This document shows positions 1-8,082 of a stretch of DNA of 12,569 bases, one piece after another. The stretch is from positions 1 to 12,569 of the forward strand of contig DASSMU010000037.1 of the NCBI GenBank assembly GCA_035701465.1. The letters are read 5' to 3'. The notes under the pieces are model-generated. The model worked only from the letters and a program-made list of their open reading frames with translations. It did not search any database and was not told where the DNA came from. A program made the position numbers and the translations under genes. Numbering within the stretch: the first letter of the stretch is position 1; each line of letters begins with the position of its first letter. This DNA comes from VRUE01 sp035701465 (GTDB taxonomy: Bacteria > Actinomycetota > Thermoleophilia > Solirubrobacterales > 70-9).

Positions 1-11
1 CCTACCCACCT

Positions 12-20
12 TGCGATAAT
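12..20 (+). promoter_or_regulatory. possible extended -10 element of ccmE
   Basis: TGCGATAAT at 12-20 fits an extended -10 (TGn followed by GATAAT, 5 of 6 to TATAAT). A transcript would start about 7 bases later, almost on the ccmE ATG at 29, and no Shine-Dalgarno sequence is visible in the 28 bases before that ATG. This would suit a leaderless mRNA. The -35 region lies outside the window, so the call is weak, and ccmE may equally be read from an upstream ccm transcript. Confidence 0.25.
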
Positions 21-28
21 CGCCGCCC

Positions 29-416
29 ATGGATCCCCAGCGCAAGCGGAAGATCCGGCTCGTGGTCGCCCTCAGCGTCGCCGTTCTCCTGGCGGCGGCG
101 CTCGTCTACACGTCCTTCAGCGCTGCGAGCGAAGCGAAGGAGCCCTCGCAACTGGTCGGTGCCGCGCCTGGGGTCAGCTACGACCTGACCGGCAAGGTCG
201 TGCCGGGGTCGATTCGGCACAGGGGGGACGGGCTGCGCTTCCGGGTTGCCGACCGCGAAGGCGGTGGACCCACTCTGCCGGTCACCTACAGCGGCACTGT
301 CCCCGATCCCTTCCGCGGCGGCCGCGAGATCGTCCTCACCGGCGAAGTCGCGCACGGCGTCTTCGTCGGCGAACGCGACACCCTGGTGACCAAGTGCCCG
401 TCGAAGTTCACGACGA

Positions 417-427
<11 letters not shown>
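29..427 (+). CDS. ccmE: cytochrome c maturation heme chaperone CcmE, Cys-type
   Basis: CcmE is the membrane-anchored periplasmic heme chaperone of system I cytochrome c biogenesis. It receives heme from CcmC and passes it to CcmF. The 132-residue protein has a basic N-terminus, one membrane anchor (about residues 11-31) and an OB-fold-like beta domain (about 45-120), near the usual length. The canonical heme-binding HDENY motif is replaced near the C-terminus by CPSKF, so the heme-attaching residue would be Cys instead of His, as in the CxxxY class known from archaea, Desulfovibrio and some Gram-positives; the usual Tyr is Phe here. The C-terminal tail after the motif is very short. Its stop overlaps the ccmF start by 11 bases, so the two are translationally coupled. 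The identification rests on the beta domain, the motif position and the neighbour ccmF. Confidence 0.88.
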
Positions 428-2831
<2,404 letters not shown>

Positions 2832-2835
2832 GCCC

Positions 2836-3060
2836 TTAGATCTTCAGCAGGACAATGGTGTTGACGGCGAACAGCACCGCGAAGAAGATCGTCGCCCGGT
2901 CGAGGTTGCGCTCGACCATCGAGCCGCCGCCGAAGGAGCTGCCTCCGCCGCCGATGCCGAAGGCGCCGGAGAGGCCGGTGTCTTTGCCGGAGTGCAGGAG
3001 GATCAGGAAGATCAGCACTCCGGAGATGATCACTTGGAGGATTCCCAGCAGCGTGGACAC
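2836..3060 (-). CDS. secG: preprotein translocase subunit SecG
   Basis: SecG is the small accessory subunit of the SecYEG channel and assists SecA-driven export. The 74-residue product has two hydrophobic helices (about 4-22 and 56-73) flanking the conserved loop LHSGKDTGLSGAFG and a Gly/Ser-rich stretch (GGGGSSFGGGS), which is diagnostic. The start is GTG at 3060; no ATG, GTG or TTG occurs in frame in the codons just upstream, and the Shine-Dalgarno is weak. It converges on ccmF with a 4-base gap and diverges from alkB, so it is unrelated to either cluster. Length and architecture are normal. Confidence 0.93.
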   Translation of the reverse strand: MSTLLGILQVIISGVLIFLILLHSGKDTGLSGAFGIGGGGSSFGGGSMVERNLDRATIFFAVLFAVNTIVLLKI

Positions 3061-3117
3061 GAGCAGGATGGTAGCGGGGAGTGGGACGCTCCGTCCTCGA
3101 CAAGTTGAAGACGCTTG

Positions 3118-3146
3118 TTGTTTTGATTTACAAAGTCCGCTATCTT
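3118..3146 (+). promoter_or_regulatory. probable alkB promoter
   Basis: TTGTTT (3118-3123, 4 of 6 to the -35 consensus) and TATCTT (3141-3146, 4 of 6 to the -10) are separated by 17 bases, in a conspicuously AT-rich stretch of a GC-rich window. The predicted transcription start would be near 3153, leaving a leader of about 40 bases before the alkB ATG at 3191. The hexamers are imperfect, so this is a candidate only. Confidence 0.4.
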
Positions 3147-3151
3147 GTCAA
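3125..3151 (-). promoter_or_regulatory. possible secG promoter
   Basis: Read on the minus strand, a perfect -35 TTGACA (complement of 3146-3151) is followed after 15 bases by TAAATC (complement of 3125-3130). The spacer is shorter than the preferred 17, so the -10 assignment is uncertain. If correct, it overlaps the proposed alkB promoter on the other strand, and the two would share polymerase and regulator binding space. Confidence 0.3.
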
Positions 3152-3182
3152 CCAAGAAGACGTCTATTCGGGATTTGACAAG
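3144..3182. promoter_or_regulatory. inverted repeat, candidate operator for the alk operon
   Basis: CTTGTCAA (3144-3151) and TTGACAAG (3175-3182) form perfect 8-bp inverted arms separated by 23 bases, with a smaller palindrome AGACGTCT (3158-3165) near the centre. A related imperfect pair, CGACAAG (3099-3105) and CTTGTTG (3114-3120), lies upstream. The left arm abuts the proposed alkB -10, and the right arm runs into the Shine-Dalgarno sequence. Placement suits repression, for instance by the TetR protein encoded at the end of the operon, but nothing in the sequence proves which protein binds. Confidence 0.35.
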
Positions 3183-3190
3183 GAGGAGCG

Positions 3191-4381
3191 ATGGAGGCCG
3201 CAACCCATAGCCACGACCACGGGCCCGCGATCGAACTGAACCCGGCCGGCTGGCGCGACGCCAAGCGCTACGCCTGGCTGCTTGGCCTGGTCGTCCCCTT
3301 TGCCCCCTTCATCGCCTGGGCCAGCGTTGCGGCGACCGGATTCGAGTTCTTCTGGTTCTTCGGCCCGCTGCTCGTCTTCGTCGCCTTCCCGATCCTCGAC
3401 GTCGCGATCGGGCTCGACGCGACCAACCCGCCCGACAGCGTGCTCAAGTGGCTCGAGCAGGACCGCTACTACCGCTGGTGCACCTACCTCTTCATCCCGG
3501 TCCAGTACGCCGGTCTTGTCTTCGCCTGCTGGCTCTGGTCCAGCGGCGATCTCTCGACCCTGGAGTGCCTCGGCCTGGCGATGACGATGGGCGTCGTCGG
3601 CGGGATCGCGATCAACACCGCTCACGAGCTCGGCCACAAGCGCGACGGCACCGAGCGCTGGCTGAGTCGGGTGGCGCTGGCGCAGACCGGCTACGGCCAC
3701 TTCTTCATCGAGCACAACCGCGGTCACCACGTCCGCGTCGCCACTCCCGAGGACCCGGCCAGCTCGCGGCTGGGGGAGAGCTTCTGGGCCTTCCTGCCGC
3801 GCACGGTCAAGGGCAGCCTGACCTCGGCCTGGGGGATCGAGGCAGCCCGCCTCGACCGCATGGGCAAGTCGCACTGGACCCTGCGCAACGACATCCTCGG
3901 CGCCTGGGCGATGACCGTCGTCCTCTTCGCCGGCCTGGCGATCGCCTTCGGCCCCGTCGTTCTGCCCTACCTGCTGGTCCAGGCGGTGCTCGGCTTCTCG
4001 CTGCTGGAGGTCGTCAACTACCTCGAGCACTACGGCCTGCTGCGCCAGAAGCGCGAGGACGGCCGCTACGAGCGCTGCCTCCCGGAACACAGCTGGAACA
4101 GCAACAACGTCGCCTCCAACGTCCTGCTCTACCACCTGCAGCGCCACAGCGACCACCACGCCAACCCGACCAGGCGCTATCAGGCGCTGCGCCACGTCGA
4201 CGAGGCGCCGCAGCTGCCCACCGGCTACGCCGGGATGATCGTGCTGGCCTGGATCCCGCCGCTGTGGCGACGGGTGATGGACCCGCGCCTGCTCGAGCAC
4301 TTCGAAGGCGACGTCACCCGCGCCAACATCCAGCCGCGCAAGCGGGCCCGCCTCCTCGCCCGCTACGGAGCCGCAGCATGA
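3191..4381 (+). CDS. alkB: alkane 1-monooxygenase AlkB
   Basis: AlkB is an integral-membrane non-heme di-iron enzyme that hydroxylates medium- to long-chain n-alkanes to 1-alkanols using O2 and electrons from rubredoxin. All histidine boxes are visible: HELGHK (145-150), EHNRGHH (174-180), the AlkB-specific NYLEHYGL (276-283) and LQRHSDHHANP (from 316). Hydrophobic helices lie before and between the boxes. The NYxEHYG motif separates true AlkB from related desaturases and xylene monooxygenases. Its 396 residues are normal for the family. The ATG at 3191 follows a strong AAGGAGG (3180-3186) by 4 bases. It is followed by a rubredoxin and a tetR gene on the same strand, so it is the first gene of a likely three-gene operon. 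Confidence 0.96.
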   Translation: MEAATHSHDHGPAIELNPAGWRDAKRYAWLLGLVVPFAPFIAWASVAATGFEFFWFFGPLLVFVAFPILDVAIGLDATNPPDSVLKWLEQDRYYRWCTYLFIPVQYAGLVFACWLWSSGDLSTLECLGLAMTMGVVGGIAINTAHELGHKRDGTERWLSRVALAQTGYGHFFIEHNRGHHVRVATPEDPASSRLGESFWAFLPRTVKGSLTSAWGIEAARLDRMGKSHWTLRNDILGAWAMTVVLFAGLAIAFGPVVLPYLLVQAVLGFSLLEVVNYLEHYGLLRQKREDGRYERCLPEHSWNSNNVASNVLLYHLQRHSDHHANPTRRYQALRHVDEAPQLPTGYAGMIVLAWIPPLWRRVMDPRLLEHFEGDVTRANIQPRKRARLLARYGAAA

Positions 4382-4432
4382 CCTTCCGGTGCGCCTTTCC
4401 CCCTATATGCGTGGATAAAGCGCACCGGAAGG
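4382..4432 (+). repeat. 13-bp perfect inverted repeat between alkB and rubredoxin
   Basis: CCTTCCGGTGCGC (4382-4394) and GCGCACCGGAAGG (4420-4432) are exact reverse complements with a 25-base loop, starting one base after the alkB stop. In RNA this would be a strong hairpin. The right arm runs into GGAAGGGGG (4427-4435), the only Shine-Dalgarno-like sequence before the rubredoxin GTG at 4443. It could stabilise the alkB 3' end or limit rubredoxin translation. It has no run of T after the stem, so it is not a classic terminator. Confidence 0.7.
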
Positions 4433-4435
4433 GGG
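4399..4435. repeat. recurring hairpin element, copy 1
   Basis: CCCCCT (4399-4404) and AGGGGG (4430-4435) bracket a core that reads TATGCG, GGATA and GCACCGGAA on the plus strand. The same core, in the same order with 1- and 2-base gaps, recurs at 5864-5896 inside a stem of unrelated sequence. This 6-bp stem shares bases with the right arm of the longer hairpin at 4382-4432, so the two foldings are mutually exclusive. I do not recognise the element as a named RNA family or repeat. Confidence 0.45.
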
Positions 4436-4442
4436 TTGTTCT

Positions 4443-4622
4443 GTGAGCCGCTGGCGCTGCCCGAGCTGCGGGTACGTCTACGACGAGGGGCCGGGCCACC
4501 CGCGCGAGGGCTTCCCGTCCGGCACGCCGTGGAGTGAGGTTCCCGACGACTGGGCCTGTCCCGACTGCGGCGTGCGCGACAAGGTCGACTTCGAGCCCGA
4601 CGATGGGGAGGGCGGCGAGTGA
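4443..4622 (+). CDS. rubredoxin
   Basis: This 59-residue iron-sulfur protein carries single electrons to AlkB. It begins MSRWRCPSCGYVYDEG and has the two CxxC pairs that hold one iron (Cys6/Cys9 and Cys39/Cys42), plus the conserved GTPWSEVPDDWACPDCG segment. After the second CxxCG it reads VRDKVDFE, one residue longer than in rubredoxins shown to serve AlkB. That Arg-containing insertion is how I remember the AlkG1/RubA1 class. The start is GTG at 4443, 7 bases after GGAAGGGGG. Its stop overlaps the tetR start by 4 bases (GTGA), so the two are coupled. No second rubredoxin or rubredoxin reductase is in the window. Confidence 0.93.
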   Translation: MSRWRCPSCGYVYDEGPGHPREGFPSGTPWSEVPDDWACPDCGVRDKVDFEPDDGEGGE

Positions 4623-5251
4623 CCGCGACTGCTGGCACGATTCCCGCCGTGGCCACCGCCCGCACCCCTTACCCGCAGGCCGCCAAAGAGCTGTTGCGAG
4701 AGACGCTGTTCGGCGCCGCTCGCGACGAGCTGCAGCAGCGGTCCTGGTCGGAGATCACGATGTCCGACATCGCCGGCGCGGCCGGCGTCAGTCGCCAGAC
4801 TCTCTACAAGGAGTTCGGCAGCCGCGACGAGTTCGGCCAGGCCTTCGTCATCCACGAGGGAGAACGCTTCCTCGACGGCGTCGACGCCGCCGTGCGCGAG
4901 CACCTCGACGACCCCCGCGCCGCGGTCGGCGCGGCGCTGGAAACCTTCCTCCGCACTGCCGGCGAGGACCCCCTCGTCCGCATCCTGCTCAGCGACGACG
5001 GCACCGGCGGCATGCTCCCCTTCGTCACCACCCAGGGAATGCCCGTGGTCCAGTGGGCGACCGCACGCCTGACGGCGACGATCGAAGAGGGCTGGCCGCA
5101 GGCGCCGGAGGTCGACGTGAAGCTGCTCGCCGAGTCCCTGGTCCGCCTCGCGATCAGCTACATCACCGCGCCCAGCGACCCCCCCGAGAAGACCGCCGCC
5201 CAAGCCGGCGACCTGCTCGGCCCGTTCATCGACCGGGCGCTGGGAAACTAG
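4619..5251 (+). CDS. TetR family regulator, AlkU-like position
   Basis: This is a 210-residue TetR-type DNA-binding regulator. The N-terminal helix-turn-helix is clear at about residues 46-69 (ITMSDIAGAAGVSRQTLYKEF), followed by an all-helical ligand-sensing domain (about 75-205) that is typically unrelated between family members. The GTG start at 4619 overlaps the rubredoxin stop. In Rhodococcus and related genera, alkB-rubredoxin clusters also end with a TetR gene (often called alkU), so control of this operon is the natural inference. The effector cannot be read from sequence. Its TAG stop shares the tetranucleotide CTAG with the TAG stop of the convergent acetyltransferase gene. Confidence 0.9.
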   Translation: MTATAGTIPAVATARTPYPQAAKELLRETLFGAARDELQQRSWSEITMSDIAGAAGVSRQTLYKEFGSRDEFGQAFVIHEGERFLDGVDAAVREHLDDPRAAVGAALETFLRTAGEDPLVRILLSDDGTGGMLPFVTTQGMPVVQWATARLTATIEEGWPQAPEVDVKLLAESLVRLAISYITAPSDPPEKTAAQAGDLLGPFIDRALGN

Positions 5252-5838
5252 GGCTCGGCCCGCTCGAGGCGACGTTCGAGGTTCTCGCGGACCTCGGGCC
5301 ACTCCGAGTCGATCACGCTGTAGTAAGCCGAGTCGCGCTGGCCGACGTCGGGGACGATCATGTGGTTGCGCAGGATGCCCTCGAACTTGGCGGGCAGGGC
5401 GGCGAGGGCGGCTCGCGAGCGCTCGTTGCGGGCGTCGGTCTTGAACTCGACCCGGACGCACTCGAGCGTCTCGAAGGCGTGGCGCATCATCAGCAGCTTG
5501 GCCTCGACGTTGGCGCCGCTGCGCCAGGCGCTTGGGTGCAGCCAGGTCCAGCCGACCTCGACCACGCGGTCGTTGGGTCGGACGTTGAGGTAGCGGCTGC
5601 TGCCGATCGCCCTGCCGGTGCGGGCGTCGCGGGTGGTGAAGGGGCCCTCGCTGCCCGCCTGCGCCGCTTCCAGGGTCAGGCGCATCCAGATGTCGAAGCG
5701 CTCCCGCTGGTTCAGGTTCGCCAGCCAGGCCCAGATCTCCGGCGCCTGCGCCACTTCCCAGAGCTCCTCCGTGTGCTCCTCTCGCAGCGGCTCGAGCCTG
5801 ACGATCGATCCCTCGAGGCGCGCGGTCAGGTTCTCCAT
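5248..5838 (-). CDS. GNAT family N-acetyltransferase, RimJ/RimL-like
   Basis: This is an acetyl-CoA-dependent acyltransferase of the GNAT fold, closest by eye to the RimL/YjcK-type subgroup. From Met4 of the longest frame it opens ENLTARLEGSIVRLEPLREEH and continues through IGSSRYLNVRPNDRVVEVGW, LHPSAWRSGANVEAKLLMM (cofactor-binding region) and VEFKTDARNERSRAAL to AYYSVIDSEWPEV, in the usual order for this group. The substrate cannot be predicted. An ATG at 5847 is also in frame, but the purine run GGGAGA lies only a base or so from it and about 10 bases from the ATG at 5838, so I favour the latter. It is convergent with tetR, sharing the CTAG stop. Confidence 0.85.
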   Translation of the reverse strand: MENLTARLEGSIVRLEPLREEHTEELWEVAQAPEIWAWLANLNQRERFDIWMRLTLEAAQAGSEGPFTTRDARTGRAIGSSRYLNVRPNDRVVEVGWTWLHPSAWRSGANVEAKLLMMRHAFETLECVRVEFKTDARNERSRAALAALPAKFEGILRNHMIVPDVGQRDSAYYSVIDSEWPEVRENLERRLERAEP

Positions 5839-5863
5839 GGCGGCCATTCTCCCAGCGCCGACC

Positions 5864-5896
5864 CGTCTTTATGTGGGATATGGCACCGGAAAGACG
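5864..5896. repeat. recurring hairpin element, copy 2
   Basis: CGTCTTT (5864-5870) and AAAGACG (5890-5896) are perfect 7-bp complementary arms. Between and into the right arm the plus strand reads TATGTG, GGATA and GCACCGGAA, the same core as 4399-4435. The stem bases differ between copies but pair in both. It lies between the 3' end of one minus-strand acetyltransferase gene and the 5' end of the next, so it could be in an untranslated leader, act as an RNA-processing or termination hairpin, or be a dispersed repeat. There is no T run. Confidence 0.5.
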
Positions 5897-5899
5897 AAG

Positions 5900-6415
5900 T
5901 CAGCCTTGGGGTGGCGACGATAACTCGATGGAGAGGCGGAAGACGAGGCGGCCATGGCCGGTGTCGTCGATGCTGTCGCGCTCGGGGAGGCGGGCGTAGC
6001 CGAGCGATTCGTAGAGCCGGTGGCCGGCGGTCTGGTAGGGACGGCTCCAGAGCGCGATCGCGGGCCAGCCCTCCGCTCGGGTCAGCTCGGCGCAGCGTTC
6101 GGCGAGGGCGCGGCCGATGCCGCGGCGGCGGGCGCCCGAGCCGACGACGAGACGCGCCAGTTCGGCCTCGCCCTCGCCGGCGACGGCGCGCGAGGGCTGC
6201 TCGGGGGCGAGCAGGGCGACGACGCCAACCACCTCGCCCTCGCGCTCGGCGACGAGGAGGTGCGCCGCGGCTGCGGCCGTAGCCTCGAACTCGGCCAGCT
6301 CGTAGGGCGTGTCCCGACCGCCCTCTCCTTCGGTGAAATAGGCCTCGGTCCAGAGACCCACGATTACCGGGCCGTCGTGCTCGCTCGCGTCGCGGATCAG
6401 TCCCTCGCCGCTCAC
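5900..6415 (-). CDS. GNAT family N-acetyltransferase
   Basis: This 171-residue single-domain acetyltransferase has a clear acetyl-CoA pyrophosphate-binding motif A, ARLVVGSGARRRGIGRAL (residues about 87-104), and the motif-B type ending GHRLYESLGYARLPERD (about 131-147). A preceding strand, HLLVAEREGEVVGVVAL, is typical of the fold. The acceptor substrate is unknown. The GTG start at 6415 overlaps the stop of the methyltransferase gene by 4 bases (GTGA), so it is the second gene of a coupled minus-strand pair. It is distinct in sequence from the acetyltransferase at 5248-5838 and is probably not a recent duplicate. Confidence 0.88.
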   Translation of the reverse strand: MSGEGLIRDASEHDGPVIVGLWTEAYFTEGEGGRDTPYELAEFEATAAAAAHLLVAEREGEVVGVVALLAPEQPSRAVAGEGEAELARLVVGSGARRRGIGRALAERCAELTRAEGWPAIALWSRPYQTAGHRLYESLGYARLPERDSIDDTGHGRLVFRLSIELSSPPQG

Positions 6416-7137
6416 AGCTCTTCGCAGACCAGGCGCAGGCCGATTTCCAGCTCGGGCAGGGTGCGGAGGTGACCGTGCTCCTCGTCCCAGCGGCCGCTCT
6501 CGAGGTCGGCCCGCAGCAGCTCCTGGCCCCGCTCGACCTCCGCCGCTGGCAGGCTGTGCCAGAGCGAGCTGGCGCGCAAGATGCCGGGCTCAAGGAAGAG
6601 CTCGGGCCTGTCCCAGAGGGCGCTGGTGAATTCGTCATGGCAGCGACTGGGCGCCGGGACGGCTTCGATCGTCGCCTTCGGCATCAGAGCTTCGAGTGTC
6701 TCCATCGAGGGCATCTTCTCCCGCTCGGCCCTCGCCGCCGCCGGGAAGTACTCCGACAGGGTCCAGATCTCGGAGTTCCTCTCGGCATCGATCGTGAAGA
6801 GCACGATGCGGCGGCGGGCGACCCGCCTCATCTCGGCGAGGCCGTCGTCGAGGTCGTCCCAGTGGTGGATCGTCAGCGCGCCCATCGCGGCATCGACGCT
6901 CTTGTCCTCCAGGGGGAGGGCCTCGGCAACCCCTTCGACCGCCGGTGCCGCGCCGGCCGGCCGCTGGGCGATCATCACCGGCGACGGCTCGACCGCGATC
7001 ACCTCACGGTCGTCGGGCTCGTAGGACCCCGTGCCCGCGCCCACGTTGACGACGCTGCGCGCATCGCCGAGCGCGGTCCAGATCGCCACCTCGATCCGCG
7101 GATCCGGCCGGCGGAAGTCGCTGTAGTTGACGCCCAT
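6412..7137 (-). CDS. class I SAM-dependent methyltransferase
   Basis: This is a Rossmann-fold methyltransferase of the Methyltransf_11 type. Motif I (VVNVGAGTGSYEP, residues 29-41) binds S-adenosylmethionine. The acidic residue of motif II is in VIAVEPS (about 46-52), and the post-motif region reads VDAAMGALTIHHWDD followed by EMRRVARRRIVLFTID. The substrate is unknown. The ATG at 7137 is the only in-frame start before an upstream stop. Even so, the frame upstream reads STYNR directly into MGVNYSDF, which looks like the continuation of the usual N-terminus, so the original start may have been lost (see findings). The following acetyltransferase start overlaps its stop. Confidence 0.85.
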   Translation of the reverse strand: MGVNYSDFRRPDPRIEVAIWTALGDARSVVNVGAGTGSYEPDDREVIAVEPSPVMIAQRPAGAAPAVEGVAEALPLEDKSVDAAMGALTIHHWDDLDDGLAEMRRVARRRIVLFTIDAERNSEIWTLSEYFPAAARAEREKMPSMETLEALMPKATIEAVPAPSRCHDEFTSALWDRPELFLEPGILRASSLWHSLPAAEVERGQELLRADLESGRWDEEHGHLRTLPELEIGLRLVCEEL

Positions 7138-7144
7138 CCGGTTG

Positions 7145-7381
7145 TAGGTGCTTCTCCTCGAGCGGCGCGTCGTCGCGAAGGCGGGTGCCGCCCAGCACCC
7201 CGAGCGCTGTCAGAACGCGCCGGTCGTTGTCGGTGTCGTCGGGAACCAGGAAGTCGATGTCCTCCGTGGCGCGCACGAAGCGGTTGGCGATGACGGAAAA
7301 GCCACCGACGACAACGAAGCGCGCGCCCTCGGCGGCCATTGCCGCGACAGCGACGTCGAGCTCAGGGTCGGGGATGCTCAT
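7145..7381 (-). pseudogene. 3'-truncated nucleotidyltransferase (toxin-like) fragment
   Basis: From ATG at 7381 the frame reads MSIPDPELDVAVAAMAAEG and then FVVVGGFSVIANRF and RATEDIDFLV. The GG and DxD (Asp41/Asp43) pattern is that of MNT/AbiEii-like nucleotidyltransferases. Recognisable sequence stops after about 79 residues, roughly half the usual length. The frame stays open to 7004 but there overlaps the methyltransferase in another frame and is low-complexity Arg-rich, as expected of a shadow. The start overlaps the upstream small ORF by 20 bases, a two-gene arrangement common for toxin-antitoxin pairs. The missing second half and its abrupt replacement by the methyltransferase gene indicate a broken gene. 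Whether it is expressed is unknown. Confidence 0.55.
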
Positions 7382-7562
7382 TGGCGCGATCCACCGCACG
7401 CAGCAGTCCGCCGGCCTGGGCCGAGAGCTCCTGACCCCGACGCAGCAACTCGCCGATCGGCGTATCGGGCGGTGGAGTCAAGGCCTTGCGCTTCTCGGCA
7501 TTGAGCCGAGCCCACTCGGCCTCGTGGCCGGGCTCGAGCAGCGTGCGGGGACGGGAAGCCAT
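7362..7562 (-). CDS. small hypothetical protein, possible antitoxin partner
   Basis: This 66-residue, charged, helical protein has no family I recognise. It begins MASRPRTLLEPGHEAEWARL and has a Pro-rich turn (LTPPPDTP, about 28-35) followed by a second helix (IGELLRRGQELSAQAGGLL). The ATG at 7562 is preceded by GTAGGA about 9 bases upstream. Its stop lies 20 bases inside the nucleotidyltransferase fragment, so the two were co-transcribed. Small proteins directly upstream of solitary nucleotidyltransferases often act as antitoxins; that role is inferred from position only. Confidence 0.55.
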   Translation of the reverse strand: MASRPRTLLEPGHEAEWARLNAEKRKALTPPPDTPIGELLRRGQELSAQAGGLLRAVDRANEHPRP

Positions 7563-7581
7563 GGCCCAATCCTACGCCGAT

Positions 7582-7607
7582 CGAATGCGGTAGGCCGCAG
7601 CATTTCG
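7582..7607 (-). terminator. weak hairpin downstream of dtd
   Basis: TGCGG (7586-7590) pairs with CCGCA (7595-7599), with an outer CGAA (7582-7585)/TTCG (7604-7607) pairing across a bulge. It sits about 25 bases past the dtd stop on the minus strand and just upstream of the small ORF at 7562. There is no T run, so it is at best a weak terminator or nothing. The 69-base gap 7563-7631 holds nothing else I can identify. Confidence 0.18.
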
Positions 7608-7631
7608 CCCGTCGACGACGCCGCTTTCAGG

Positions 7632-8048
7632 TCAGGACTCGAGCAAGAGCGTGACCGGGCCGTCGTTGACGAGCGCCACGCCCATGCAGGCGCCGAAGAC
7701 ACCCTTGGCGGCGCCAAGCCGCTCGCAGAAGCGGTCGTAGAGCGGCTCGGCCTCGGCGGCCGGCGCCGCGTCTTCGTAGCTGGGCCGGTTGCCCTTGCGG
7801 GCATCGCCGTAGAGGGTGAATTGGCTGACGCAGAGGATCTCGCGGTCGCCAAGCGGCTCGTTCATCCGGCCCTCGGCATCGTCGAAGATCCGCAGCGCGT
7901 GGACCTTGTCGGAGAGGCGGTCGGCGTCCTCGACGGTGTCGCCGCGCCGCACGCCGAGCAGGACCAGCATCCCGGGTCCGATCTGGGCCACCCGCTCCCC
8001 CTCGACGTCGACGGCCGCCTGGCTCACCCGCTGCACCAGCGCCCTCAT
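7632..8048 (-). CDS. dtd: D-aminoacyl-tRNA deacylase
   Basis: DTD hydrolyses D-amino acids (and glycine) mischarged on tRNA, protecting translation in the cytoplasm. The 138-residue product begins MRALVQRVSQAAVDVEGE and carries both signature motifs, SQFTLYG (75-81) and NDGPVT (128-133) with the Gly-cisPro pair Gly130-Pro131, plus DARKGNRPSY and VFGACMGVALVNDG. The length is slightly below the usual 145 because the C-terminus ends soon after the second motif. The ATG at 8048 follows CGGAGA by about 6 bases. It is divergent from the metal-importer operon, and the palindrome at 8083-8133 lies in its upstream region. Confidence 0.95.
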   Translation of the reverse strand: MRALVQRVSQAAVDVEGERVAQIGPGMLVLLGVRRGDTVEDADRLSDKVHALRIFDDAEGRMNEPLGDREILCVSQFTLYGDARKGNRPSYEDAAPAAEAEPLYDRFCERLGAAKGVFGACMGVALVNDGPVTLLLES

Positions 8049-8082
8049 CGCGATCTCCGTCGCATGCCGCCCACGCTACTAG

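Noticed and set aside
5248..5251. Shared CTAG giving overlapping TAG stops for tetR and the convergent acetyltransferase as a functional signal.
   Set aside because: CTAG is self-complementary, so two convergent TAG stops fall together easily in compact genomes; nothing further supports a role.
5954..6472. Plus-strand frames opposite the acetyltransferase and methyltransferase genes.
   Set aside because: The minus strand encodes clear GNAT and SAM-binding motifs; the plus frames show none and have shadow-like composition.
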